From Solirubrobacteraceae bacterium (GTDB taxonomy: Bacteria; Actinomycetota; Thermoleophilia; Solirubrobacterales; Solirubrobacteraceae): a stretch of DNA of 64,000 nucleotides. The DNA is taken from NCBI GenBank assembly GCA_029263125.1, contig JAJCYD010000010.1:1-64000 (forward strand), in the 5' to 3' direction. The translations under genes and the position numbers were made by a program. Shown piece by piece: positions 8,837 through 17,662 of this stretch. The notes under the pieces are model-generated. The model was given only the letters and a program-made list of their open reading frames with translations, did no database searches and was not told the DNA's origin. Every line of letters begins with the position of its first letter. Position 1 is the stretch's first letter.

Positions 8837-11206
8837 TCACGGCGCGAACGCCGGGTCGACCGGATGTTCCTGGATCCCGTGGCTGCGACACCAGTGCACG
8901 TAGGACTCGCGGTCGGCGCCCAGCGGCTCGGGGAACGCCGCGCGCAGATCGTCGCGCAGCCCGTGGATTGCATACCACAGCCGCACGACGGCGGGCTCTC
9001 CGTCGTCGGCGGGCTCGGCCAGCCAGGCCTGAAAGCTCCCGGGCCCGGAATCGAGCAGGTTGCCGAAGCGTCGTCGCCGTAGGCCCAGCGCCGCGGCGAT
9101 CTGCACAACCGGTTCGGGAACCGCGGTGCCGTCGGCGAACGCCGCGCCGGGACGCCGCCCGGCGCCCGCGACGAGCCCTGCGGCCCGCAGCTGCTGCGCG
9201 TATCGCGCGTAGACCGGCCCGACGGCCTCGACGTCGTCGAAGCGCGCGCTCGGGGCGTGCCCCCAGATCACGTCCGGCTGGTCGGGATCGAACCCGCTGT
9301 GGTGCATCAGGCGCCAGTCGACGTCGCGTCGCTCGCGGACGTTCCACGGACCGACGTCGAAGCGGGCGTCGCGCAGCACGTGCACGCCGTCGAACATTCC
9401 CGGTGCGAGATCCAGCCAGCGCTGGTCGTAGTAGACGCCGGCGTCGGCGTCGCTGGTCAGTCCCGCTCGCAGCCGGTCGTTCCACCAGCGCAGGAAGGCC
9501 GTGGCCTGCGGGCCGGCGCGCACGCCGACCACGCCAGCGTTCATGGTGCCGGCCTTGAGCAACAGCAGTTCGCGCGACAGGTCCGGTGGGGTCGACGGAG
9601 GGTCGACGGAATGGGGCAGCAGTACGACCGGATGTGAGCGCACCGCGTCGAGGAGCGGCCCGAGGTCGCCCACGGCCTGGGTGTCGGCGTCGACATACAG
9701 CACGCACTCGTGCCCGAGGGCCAGCAGCGCGTCCAGCGCGGCGGGCTTTGCCTGCGTGACGGCATCGGCGACCATGCCGCCAAGCAGCAGCACGTCCAGC
9801 TCGTCGAGACCGAGGTCGGCGCAGTCCAGCGGCTCGAACGGCTCGGTTGCGTAGGCCCGATCGCAGGACGGTGCGCCCACCACGACGACCCGCAAGGCGA
9901 GGTCCGGGTGGTGACGGCGCAGCGAGTCGGCCAGGACGCGCGCGTACGGAAGCCGGTCGGGGGTGGCGACGGTCACGGCCACCATGTCGCGGTCCGACGG
10001 AGCTGGGGGATCGAGCTCGGGTCCGATCCCGAGCTGGCTGCCTGCTCTGCGTGCCCAGCCCGCGAATGCCGTCCGGTCCTCGCCGAGCGGGTCGGGAAAC
10101 GCGTCACGCAGGTCCCCACGGCAGGCATGCACCGCCCGCAGCAGGCGCGAGATCCTCGGGCGTCCCTCGTCGACCGGCGCCGTCATCCACGCGCGGAAGC
10201 TGTCCGGGCCGATGGAGAACGGATCGCCGAAGCGCTCGAGCTTGTCCGGCGGAAGGCTTCGCAGCATCGCGCGCGCAACATCCGGGACCGGGACGCCGTC
10301 CGCGAACACCGCGAACCCGTACTCGGCGTCGAGCGCCTGCGCCCAGCCCGCCTCCAGCAGCTCACGCCGGTAGCGCTCGAAGAGGCGGCGGGCCGAGCCG
10401 AGATCCGCGACGAGGACGCGATCGGTGTAGCGCGTGGCGCGCTCCGGGGTCTCCGGGTCATAGCCGCTGAAGCGCACCAGCGCGCATGGGCGTCCGGCGG
10501 TCCGGACATGCTCGCCGGCCGGATCGGCGGAGATCCGGCGCTCGGTGATGTTCCAGTGACCGACGTTGTAGGCCGGATCGCGCAGGATCGCGACGTCGGC
10601 GAACAGCGACGGCACGAGATCGATCCAGCGTTGCTCGAAGTGCATCCCCCCGGCGACGTCGTGGCGGCAGTGCTCATCCAGCCGCTCGTCCCACCAATCC
10701 AGGAACCGGCGCGCTTCCGGGTGGTCGGAGACGCCGAGGAACCCGAGGTTGTAGACCCCCGCGAGCAGGATCGTGCGCTCCCGCTCCGCCGCGTCTGCGC
10801 TCGGCGCCGGATCCAGCAGGTGGGGCGTGAGCAGGACGGCGCAGTCGCGCAGCCGTTCCAGCGCCGCGTCCTGGCGACCGACGATGAGGCTCTCCTGCTT
10901 GTAGAAGATCACGGCGTCGTGGCCGCGATCGAGCAGATTGGTCAGCAGCGCGCCGGTCAGCGCATAGGAGAAGGGCTGCTGCGCGGTACGAAACGCGCGC
11001 CTCAGCAGATCCGGACGCCCGAGCGCCGAGAGGGCCAGCAGCTCGCCGGGGAAGGCGCCGACCAGCGGGTCGCCGGATTCGGCCGGCGTATCTGCGAGCA
11101 GCGTCACGAACGGGATGTCCGGATGCTGCGCGGCGAAGGATCGCGCGACGACCGCGGCGGAGGGGAGCATCGCGCGTGCCGCGATCGTGCAGGCGCATGG
11201 CCGCAT
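8837..11206 (-). CDS. Tandem two-domain glycosyltransferase-like protein
   Basis: This 789-residue protein contains two homologous halves. Both carry a segment of the form FLxWWxxRL, a downstream QRWIDLVP or QRWLDLAP, and VGHWNITERR or VGPWNVRERR, typical of GT8-like hexosyltransferases of polysaccharide clusters. The second half (from about residue 400) keeps a DxD metal site in LYVDADTQ near residue 503. The first half has IFYKQES at the equivalent place (about residues 100-106), so its metal site is lost. The ATG at 11206 is chosen over an upstream start that adds an arginine-rich tail. It is monocistronic. The acceptor is unknown. Confidence 0.75.
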   Translation of the reverse strand: MRPCACTIAARAMLPSAAVVARSFAAQHPDIPFVTLLADTPAESGDPLVGAFPGELLALSALGRPDLLRRAFRTAQQPFSYALTGALLTNLLDRGHDAVIFYKQESLIVGRQDAALERLRDCAVLLTPHLLDPAPSADAAERERTILLAGVYNLGFLGVSDHPEARRFLDWWDERLDEHCRHDVAGGMHFEQRWIDLVPSLFADVAILRDPAYNVGHWNITERRISADPAGEHVRTAGRPCALVRFSGYDPETPERATRYTDRVLVADLGSARRLFERYRRELLEAGWAQALDAEYGFAVFADGVPVPDVARAMLRSLPPDKLERFGDPFSIGPDSFRAWMTAPVDEGRPRISRLLRAVHACRGDLRDAFPDPLGEDRTAFAGWARRAGSQLGIGPELDPPAPSDRDMVAVTVATPDRLPYARVLADSLRRHHPDLALRVVVVGAPSCDRAYATEPFEPLDCADLGLDELDVLLLGGMVADAVTQAKPAALDALLALGHECVLYVDADTQAVGDLGPLLDAVRSHPVVLLPHSVDPPSTPPDLSRELLLLKAGTMNAGVVGVRAGPQATAFLRWWNDRLRAGLTSDADAGVYYDQRWLDLAPGMFDGVHVLRDARFDVGPWNVRERRDVDWRLMHHSGFDPDQPDVIWGHAPSARFDDVEAVGPVYARYAQQLRAAGLVAGAGRRPGAAFADGTAVPEPVVQIAAALGLRRRRFGNLLDSGPGSFQAWLAEPADDGEPAVVRLWYAIHGLRDDLRAAFPEPLGADRESYVHWCRSHGIQEHPVDPAFAP

Positions 11207-11301
11207 GGCGCCAACATAGCCGGAGCGCGAACATGACGACCGGCGTGGTGGCATGGCTGCCGCCGTGACGCGCCGAGCATCGCCTGGCAGCGTCCACAGG
11301 T

Positions 11302-11307
11302 TAGGAT
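11302..11307 (+). promoter_or_regulatory. Putative -10 box of ppdK
   Basis: TAGGAT ends 6 bases before the GTG of ppdK, matching the leaderless-type spacing seen throughout the window. No Shine-Dalgarno sequence lies between the box and the start codon. Confidence 0.5.
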
Positions 11308-11313
11308 CGCCCC

Positions 11314-13902
11314 GTGGGAGACAGGGTGAGGTACGTCTACGACTTCTCCGAAGGCTCGCGCGAGATGCGGGACCTGCTTGGCGGCAAGGGCGCGAACGTC
11401 GCCGAGATGACGCGCATCCTCGGCGAGGACCGTGTTCCCAGGGGCTTCACGATCACCACGGAGGCATGCGTCTCCTACATGCGGGCGGGACGCGAGCTCC
11501 CCGCGGGACTCGACGAGGAGGTCGACGCGGCGCTCGCGCGCCTGGAGGCCGCGGCGGACAAGCGGCTCGGCGACCCCGACGATCCGCTGCTGGTGTCCGT
11601 GCGCTCTGGCGCTCGCGAGTCCATGCCGGGGATGCTGGACACGGTGCTCAACCTGGGCCTCAACGACCGCTCGGTCGCGGGCCTCGCGGCGAGGACCGGC
11701 AACGAGCGCTTCGCGTGGGACTCCTACCGTCGCTTCGTGCAGATGTTCGCAAACGTCGTTCGCGGGATCCCCGGCGAGCGCTTCGAGGCGCAGATCGCCA
11801 CGGCCAAGCAGAAGGCTCAGGTCAAGCTTGATACCGAGCTCGATGTCAAGGCTCTATGTGAACTTCAGGCCGCGTTCGTCGCGGTGTTCGAGGCCGAGAC
11901 CGGCGAGGCGTTTCCGCAGGACCCGCGCGAGCAGCTCGCACAGGCGATCCGCGCGGTGTTCGATTCCTGGCAGGGCGAGCGCGCCGTCGCCTACCGGCGC
12001 ATCAGCCGCATCCCCGACGAGTGGGGCACCGCGGTCAACGTCCAGCAGATGGTCTTCGGCAACAAGGGCGAGACGTCGGGCTCCGGCGTGGCCTTCAGTC
12101 GCGACGAGGTCACCGGCGAGCCCGAGCCCTCCGGCGACTTCCTCGTCAACGCCCAGGGCGAGGACGTCGTCTCGGGCGTGCGCAACACCCAGGACATCGC
12201 GCAGCTGCGCGTGGTCATGCCCGACGCGCACGCCCAGCTGATGGAGATCCTGCGCGCGCTGGAGTCCCACTACAAGGACATGCAGGACACCGAGTTCACG
12301 ATCGAAGAAGGCCGGCTGTACATGCTGCAGACGCGCAACGCCAAGCGCCCCGCGCAGGCTGCCGTGCGCTTCGCCTGCGACGCCGTTGGCGAGGGCCTGC
12401 TGACCCGTGCGGAGGCGATCGCGACGATCGACTGCGAGATGCTCGACGCGTTGCTTCATCCGACGTTCGATCCCGACGTCGACTACGCGGTGCTGGCGCG
12501 CGGCGTCGCCGCGTCACCCGGCGCGGCGAAGGGCGAGATCGTCTTCAGCGCGCCGGACGCCGTCGCGGCCGCGGCCGGCGGCCGCGACGTGATCCTCGTG
12601 CGGCCGTTCACCGAGGCCGAGGACGTCGCCGGCTTCTTCGCGGCGCGGGGCATCCTCACGGCCGAGGGCGGCAAGGCCAGCCACGCGGCGCTCGTGGCGC
12701 GCGGCATGGGCCGGCCCGCCGTCACCGGCGCCAGCGCGCTGGACATCGATCTCGTGGCGCGCGAGATGCGCGTGGGGGACACCCTGCTGCGCGATGGTGA
12801 TCGCATCGCTATCGACGGGACGACCGGCAGCATCACGATCGACGACGTCCCGCTCGTCGAGCCGGTCATGACCGAGCACTTCGAGCGGGTGCTGGGGTGG
12901 TGCGACGAGCTGCGTGCGCTCGGGATCCGGGCCAACGCCGACACCCCGCTGGATGCCCGCAAGGCGCGAGCCTTCGGGGCCGAGGGCATCGGCCTGTGTC
13001 GCACCGAGCACATGTTCATGGCCGCCGATCGCCAGCCGAAGATGCGCGAGATGATCCTCGCCGACACCATCGGCGACCGGCGTGCGGCGCTCGACGAGCT
13101 GCTGCCCCTCCAGCAGCAGGACTTCGAGCAGGTCTTCGAGGCGATGGACGGCCTGCCCGTCACGATTCGCCTGCTCGATCCGCCGCTGCACGAGTTCCTG
13201 CCGCCCGACGACGACGACCCGCGAGCGCACGCGCTCCGGGAGGTCAACCCGATGCTCGGCACGCGCGGCTGCCGGCTGGCGATCCTGCACCCGGAGATCT
13301 ACGAGATGCAGGTGCGGGCGATCATGCGCGCGGCGCGCGCCGTCAAGGAGCGCCTCGGGCACGTCCCGCTGCTCGAGGTCATGATCCCGCTGATCGACTA
13401 CGAGCGCGAGCTCGAGGTGCTCAGCGCCCTCGTGCATCGCGTCTCGGCCGAGGAGTCGATGACCCATGGCGCCGACTATGTCGTCGGGACGATGATCGAG
13501 CTGCCCCGGGCGTGCTTCCTGGCGGACGCGATCGCCGAGCAGGCGGACTTCTTCTCCTTCGGCACCAACGACCTCACGCAGACGGCGCTGGGCTTCAGTC
13601 GCGACGACATCGAGGGCAGGATCATGGCGCGCTACATCGAGATGAAGATCTTCGACCGTTCGCCGTTCGAGACGATCGACGTGCCGGGCGTGGGCCAGCT
13701 CGTGCGGATGGGCGCCTGGCTGGGGCGCAAGACCAAGCACGACCTGAAGCTCGGCGTCTGCGGCGAACACGGCGGAGACCCCGATTCGATCGCGTTCTTC
13801 CACAGCTCCGGGATCGACTACGTGTCGTGTTCGCCGTTTCGCGTGCCGGTGGCCAGAGTGGCGGCGGCGCAGGCCGCGATCCTCGGCGGGCCTGCGGATT
13901 GA
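11314..13902 (+). CDS. ppdK: Pyruvate, phosphate dikinase
   Basis: This 862-residue enzyme reversibly converts pyruvate, ATP and phosphate to phosphoenolpyruvate, AMP and pyrophosphate, linking glycolysis and gluconeogenesis. The N-terminal ATP-grasp domain starts with DLLGGKGANVAEM. The central phosphohistidine domain carries GGKASHAALVAR, with His457 as the phosphorylated residue. The C-terminal PEP/pyruvate barrel has GIGLCRTEHMF and ends with GVCGEHGGDP, whose Cys (residue 816) is the proton donor of the family. The length is standard. The GTG start is supported by the TAGGAT box. Confidence 0.97.
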   Translation: MGDRVRYVYDFSEGSREMRDLLGGKGANVAEMTRILGEDRVPRGFTITTEACVSYMRAGRELPAGLDEEVDAALARLEAAADKRLGDPDDPLLVSVRSGARESMPGMLDTVLNLGLNDRSVAGLAARTGNERFAWDSYRRFVQMFANVVRGIPGERFEAQIATAKQKAQVKLDTELDVKALCELQAAFVAVFEAETGEAFPQDPREQLAQAIRAVFDSWQGERAVAYRRISRIPDEWGTAVNVQQMVFGNKGETSGSGVAFSRDEVTGEPEPSGDFLVNAQGEDVVSGVRNTQDIAQLRVVMPDAHAQLMEILRALESHYKDMQDTEFTIEEGRLYMLQTRNAKRPAQAAVRFACDAVGEGLLTRAEAIATIDCEMLDALLHPTFDPDVDYAVLARGVAASPGAAKGEIVFSAPDAVAAAAGGRDVILVRPFTEAEDVAGFFAARGILTAEGGKASHAALVARGMGRPAVTGASALDIDLVAREMRVGDTLLRDGDRIAIDGTTGSITIDDVPLVEPVMTEHFERVLGWCDELRALGIRANADTPLDARKARAFGAEGIGLCRTEHMFMAADRQPKMREMILADTIGDRRAALDELLPLQQQDFEQVFEAMDGLPVTIRLLDPPLHEFLPPDDDDPRAHALREVNPMLGTRGCRLAILHPEIYEMQVRAIMRAARAVKERLGHVPLLEVMIPLIDYERELEVLSALVHRVSAEESMTHGADYVVGTMIELPRACFLADAIAEQADFFSFGTNDLTQTALGFSRDDIEGRIMARYIEMKIFDRSPFETIDVPGVGQLVRMGAWLGRKTKHDLKLGVCGEHGGDPDSIAFFHSSGIDYVSCSPFRVPVARVAAAQAAILGGPAD

Positions 13903-13963
13903 GCGACGCGTTTGCGGCGCGTCTGAACCGACCCCATTGGGGTGCGGACGCCCGCCCCCTCAG

Positions 13964-13981
13964 AGCAGTGGCGCCACTGCT
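13964..13981. promoter_or_regulatory. 18-base perfect palindrome upstream of dgt (operator candidate)
   Basis: AGCAGTGGCGCCACTGCT is a perfect palindrome ending 14 bases before the dgt ATG. A weak -10 candidate, GAGAAT at 13984-13989, follows it and ends 6 bases before the ATG. The palindrome therefore fills the spacer just upstream of the -10 region, where a dimeric repressor would block polymerase. A shorter imperfect repeat, CCCCATTGGGG, lies at 13932-13942. Confidence 0.55.
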
Positions 13982-13995
13982 GCGAGAATCGCGGG

Positions 13996-15036
13996 ATGGA
14001 CACCGTCAGTGCACCGGGCATCGTCGCGCAGCGCTTTGCCGATGGCCGGCAAGCGTGGGAGCAGGATCACCTCTCGCCCCGTGCCGCACGCTCCTATCCC
14101 GCGAGGCGCGCGATCTCCGAGCCCGACTGCGCGCTGCGCACGCCGCTGCAACGCGATCGCGATCGGATCGTGCACTGCAAGGCGTTTCGCCGGCTGAAGC
14201 ACAAGACGCAGGTGTTCGTCGCCCCCGAAGGCGATCACTACCGCACGCGGATGACCCACACGCTGGAGGTCACCCAGATCGCGCGCACGGTGGCCCGTGC
14301 GCTGCAGCTCAACGAAGACCTCGTCGAAGCCATCGGACTCGGACACGATCTCGGTCACCCGCCGTTCGGGCACATCGGCGAGGCGGTGCTCGACGCATGC
14401 CTGCGCGAGCGCTTTGGGTCGGGCTTTCGCCACTATCAGCAGTCGCTGCGGATCGTCGAGGCGCTCGAGCGAGACGGCGCCGGCCTCAACCTCTGCGAGA
14501 TCGTCCGGGACGGCATCGTCTGTCACTCCGGGCGCGCGCCGCAGCCGTCGACGATGGAAGGGCGGATCGTGCGGATCGTCGACCGCATCGCCTACATCAA
14601 CCACGACATCGACGACGCGGTGCGCGCCGGAGTGCTCGCCGCGTCCGAGCTTCCGTCAGGTGCCATCGCGGTGCTGGGAGCGACCGGCTCGGCGCGCATC
14701 GACGCGCTCGTGCACGATCTCGTGGAGACCTCCGAGCGCGCCGGCGACATCGCTCAGGGCGATGATGCCGGTGAGGCCATGACACAGCTGCGCACGTTCA
14801 TGTTCGAGCATGTCTACCTCGGCGACGCAGCCAGGCAGGAGCACTCGCGGATCGAGCGCGTCCTGCGCACCCTGTTTGATCACTACGCCTCCGATGCCGC
14901 ATTGCTGCCCGACGGCGGCGGCGCCCCTGGCGCCGACCACGCGCAGCGGATCACCGATTACCTCGCCGGCATGACCGACCGCTATGCAGTACGCGCCTTC
15001 AGCGCGCTGAGCGTGCCCGCGTCGTTCGCCCTGTAG
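13996..15036 (+). CDS. dgt: Deoxyguanosinetriphosphate triphosphohydrolase (dGTPase)
   Basis: This 346-residue HD-domain enzyme splits dGTP, and probably other dNTPs, into deoxynucleoside and triphosphate, controlling nucleotide pools. The metal-binding residues are visible: His in HTLEVTQIAR, the paired His-Asp in GLGHDLGHPPFGH, and Asp in DRIAYINHDIDD. The N-terminal segment CKAFRRLKHKTQVF is characteristic of the family. The ATG at 13996 is chosen because a weak -10 box sits 6 bases upstream. It is followed by dnaG after 15 bases, so a dgt-dnaG operon, common in actinobacteria, is likely. Confidence 0.94.
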   Translation: MDTVSAPGIVAQRFADGRQAWEQDHLSPRAARSYPARRAISEPDCALRTPLQRDRDRIVHCKAFRRLKHKTQVFVAPEGDHYRTRMTHTLEVTQIARTVARALQLNEDLVEAIGLGHDLGHPPFGHIGEAVLDACLRERFGSGFRHYQQSLRIVEALERDGAGLNLCEIVRDGIVCHSGRAPQPSTMEGRIVRIVDRIAYINHDIDDAVRAGVLAASELPSGAIAVLGATGSARIDALVHDLVETSERAGDIAQGDDAGEAMTQLRTFMFEHVYLGDAARQEHSRIERVLRTLFDHYASDAALLPDGGGAPGADHAQRITDYLAGMTDRYAVRAFSALSVPASFAL

Positions 15037-15051
15037 CTGGTGCCTGTCGCC

Positions 15052-16869
15052 ATGGCTCGCTACACCGCCGACTCCAGGGACCGCGTCCGCGACGCCGTCG
15101 ACATGGTCGACCTCGTCTCCTCGCGCACGGAGCTGCGGCGTGCCGGCCCCAACCGGCTCACGGGCCTGTGTCCGTTTCACGAGGAGCGCACCCCCTCCTT
15201 CGGGATCAACCCCGTGGAGAAGGTCTACCACTGCTTCGGCTGTCAGGCCTCCGGCGACGCGTTCACCTTCGTCATGGAAACCGAGGGTGTGGACTTCAAA
15301 GGTTCACTGGAAGTGCTCGCCGACCGTTACAAGGTCGCGCTGGAGCTCGAGCAGGAGGACCCGCGCGACGCCGAGACGCGTCAGCGCCGCGAACGCCTGC
15401 TTGAGCTGTTGGAGCGCACCGCGACGTTCTACGTGCGACAGCTGTGGGAGTCCGCGGAGGCGCGTGGCGCCCGCGAGTACCTGGCCCAGCGCGGGTTGGA
15501 TGAGGCGACGCTGCGCGAGTTTCGCGTCGGCTATGCCCCCAGCGCGTGGGACACCGTGCTCAACGGCTCGCGCCGCGAGGGCTTTGGCAACCGCGAGCTG
15601 TGGGACTGCGGGCTGGCTCAGAAGTCCGAGCGCAGCGGCAGGATCTACGACCGCTTCCGTTCGCAGATCATGTTCCCGCTCGCGGACGGGCGCGGGCGCG
15701 TGCGGGGATTCGCGGGCCGGACGATGGGCGACGACCTGCGGCCCAAGTACGTCAACAGTCCCGAGAGCGACGTCTTTCACAAGCGTCGCACGCTGTTCGG
15801 CGCCGATCTCGCACGCTCGGCCGCCGCGAAGGCCGGCTTTGTGGTCGCCGCCGAGGGCTACACGGACGTCATCGCGATGCACCAGGTCGGGCTGCGCAAC
15901 TGCATCGGGATCATGGGCACGGCGCTCACCGAGGAGCAGATCGGCGAGCTGGCGCGCCTCGCGCCGGAGGTCCGCCTGGCGCTTGATGCCGACAGCGCCG
16001 GCCAGGAGGCGATGCTGCGCGCCGCGCGGGTCGCGCAGCGACGCACGCCGCCGCTGCGCCTTCGCGTCGTGGCGCTGCCCGCCGGCGAGGACCCGGCCGA
16101 CCTGGTGGCGCGCACCGGCGGCGACGAGATCCAGCGGCTCGTGAACGAGTCCGTGGCGTTCGTGCGCTTCAGCGTCATGCGGGCGCTTGGGACGGGCGAG
16201 CTCGCAAGCGCCGAGGGCCGCGATCGGGTGATCGACCAGCTCAGCGCCGTGCTGGGACCGATGGGCCCCAGCGCCGAGCGCGAGGAGCTGCGGCGGATCG
16301 CCGCCGGTCGGCTGGACATGTCGCCGGAGCTACTCGAGCAGCGGCTGCCGCGCGGCAGAGCGCAGCGCGAGCAGGCGGCCAGCGGCGCACCGCCTGCGGC
16401 GGCGGGCTCCCCGGGGAAGCCGCCCAGCGGGGATAGCGGGAGCGCGGCGCTTGGCCGTCGCGAGCCGACCGAGCGCTCCTTCCTGGCGCTGTGCGTGGAG
16501 CTGCCCGAGCTCGGAGCCAAGGCTCTGGCCGAGCTTGACCTCGACGCGGACCTGACGAGCGCGTTCACCCGCCGCGCGGCGAGCCATCTGCGCGAGCATC
16601 TCGCTGCTCCGTCGGCGGGCCTCGCCGACGACGATCCGCTGCTTGCGTTCATGCGCGAGCTGGCGGTCGGCGACGAGCGCTCCGCGCGCGCGACGCCGGC
16701 GACCTTCGAAATAGAGCGCCTGCAACTCACGCTCGCGCGCCTGGATCGCGAGATCGCCGCCGCGCGGGCGGCTGAGAGCGGCGACGTCTCCGACCTGGCT
16801 CGCCGGCGCTCGGAGGCTCGCGAACGCCTCGCCGGAGCGTTGGCACAGGCCATGGACGGCGACGCCTAA
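15052..16869 (+). CDS. dnaG: DNA primase
   Basis: This 605-residue primase makes RNA primers at the replication fork. The N-terminal CHC2 zinc ribbon is intact (Cys40, His43, Cys61, Cys64). The catalytic Toprim region has Glu in VVAAEGYTDVIAMH and the DxD in LALDADSAGQ. The C-terminal helicase-binding part follows a flexible, Ala/Gly/Pro-rich linker near residues 440-470 and is poorly conserved, as usual. A GTG 12 bases upstream is an alternative start; the ATG is preferred because family members usually begin near this point. It lies downstream of dgt in the same direction. Confidence 0.96.
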   Translation: MARYTADSRDRVRDAVDMVDLVSSRTELRRAGPNRLTGLCPFHEERTPSFGINPVEKVYHCFGCQASGDAFTFVMETEGVDFKGSLEVLADRYKVALELEQEDPRDAETRQRRERLLELLERTATFYVRQLWESAEARGAREYLAQRGLDEATLREFRVGYAPSAWDTVLNGSRREGFGNRELWDCGLAQKSERSGRIYDRFRSQIMFPLADGRGRVRGFAGRTMGDDLRPKYVNSPESDVFHKRRTLFGADLARSAAAKAGFVVAAEGYTDVIAMHQVGLRNCIGIMGTALTEEQIGELARLAPEVRLALDADSAGQEAMLRAARVAQRRTPPLRLRVVALPAGEDPADLVARTGGDEIQRLVNESVAFVRFSVMRALGTGELASAEGRDRVIDQLSAVLGPMGPSAEREELRRIAAGRLDMSPELLEQRLPRGRAQREQAASGAPPAAAGSPGKPPSGDSGSAALGRREPTERSFLALCVELPELGAKALAELDLDADLTSAFTRRAASHLREHLAAPSAGLADDDPLLAFMRELAVGDERSARATPATFEIERLQLTLARLDREIAAARAAESGDVSDLARRRSEARERLAGALAQAMDGDA

Positions 16870-16952
16870 TTCTAGTGCCGGACGACCGATCGGACGCATC
16901 CGTCATCGGCTCTGCGCTCCTGAGCGGCAGATCTGCATCGGCGAGGCTCGAA

Positions 16953-17025
16953 CTCGGGGGGAGGGACTCGAACCCTCAGCCTTGACGTTAACAGCGTCCT
17001 GCTCTGCCGATTGAGCTACCCCCGA
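16953..17025 (-). tRNA. tRNA-Asn (anticodon GUU)
   Basis: The minus strand folds into a 73-base cloverleaf. The acceptor stem TCGGGGG pairs with CCCCCGA, the discriminator is G, the T arm is GAGGG-TTCGAGT-CCCTC, and the anticodon loop CTGTTAA reads GTT. The outermost pair of the anticodon stem is a G-A mismatch, the only irregularity seen. CCA is not encoded. The HNH gene on the same strand ends 8 bases upstream of it. Confidence 0.96.
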
Positions 17026-17033
17026 TCGGGCGC

Positions 17034-17561
17034 CTAGCGTAGCGGGTGCTGAGCGCCGTGCTCGACCTCCATGTGGCAGTTGGCGCAGAGGAGAACGCAC
17101 TTCGCGGCCTCGGCGCGAGCACGCGCCAGCGAGCGTGTGGTTCCGTGGACCGCGACACCGAACTCCTTGCGCGATGGATCGAGATGATGAAATCCCAGGG
17201 CCCGCAGACAGCGGTCGTAGCCGCAGCGACTGCAGCGTCCGCCGGCCTCTTCCGCAAGGATCTCCTTGATGCGCCGACGCCGCGCCTTGACACGATCAGC
17301 GCGACACGCCAGACACCGATAGCTTCCCTGCGCATCGCGCTGGTACCGGCTGCGCCCATGCGTGGGGCAGACGCGTTCGATCTCACGTTCGCCACTCAGC
17401 CGCGCAGCCTGGGACTCGCGATTCCTCGCCATGCGGTGCGTCTCCAAGCCCAGCGCAAGCACCCTCAGCCGGACGCTGGAAACGCGGCATCCACTGGCGT
17501 CCGCGATCTCCCTCGAGGTCGACCCCTCAGAGACCAACCGCCGGAGCAGGTCATTGCTCAC
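17034..17561 (-). CDS. HNH endonuclease family protein with HTH and zinc ribbon
   Basis: This 175-residue protein has three parts. The N-terminus is a helix-turn-helix (STSREIADASGCRVSSVRLR, about residues 14-33). A four-cysteine zinc ribbon has CPTHG and CLACR (about residues 65-85). The C-terminal HNH module has CSRCG, then FHHLDP, and LLCANCHMEVEHG. The catalytic His pair in HHLD is present. Such proteins nick or cut DNA; this one could be a tRNA-adjacent mobile or homing-type nuclease or a cellular DNA-processing enzyme. It uses a GTG start with TAGTGT 7 bases upstream and ends 8 bases from tRNA-Asn. Confidence 0.8.
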   Translation of the reverse strand: MSNDLLRRLVSEGSTSREIADASGCRVSSVRLRVLALGLETHRMARNRESQAARLSGEREIERVCPTHGRSRYQRDAQGSYRCLACRADRVKARRRRIKEILAEEAGGRCSRCGYDRCLRALGFHHLDPSRKEFGVAVHGTTRSLARARAEAAKCVLLCANCHMEVEHGAQHPLR

Positions 17562-17568
17562 AACACGA

Positions 17569-17574
17569 ACACTA
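17569..17574 (-). promoter_or_regulatory. Putative -10 box of the HNH gene inside a small inverted repeat
   Basis: TAGTGT on the minus strand ends 7 bases before the GTG start. It overlaps the loop of a CGAAC/GTTCG inverted repeat at 17566-17579, so a small repressor could cover the box. No Shine-Dalgarno sequence is visible. Confidence 0.45.
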
Positions 17575-17662
17575 GTTCGTACGCCGGACGGAATCGTCGC
17601 ACTGCACTGGACCGTGGATCAGGTTCGCGGTGGCGTCGAATCCACCAACACGGGAAAGTCAT

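Noticed and set aside
12514-13803. Long minus-strand frame inside ppdK
   Set aside because: Opposite an intact, full-length dikinase with all catalytic motifs; no independent start signal.
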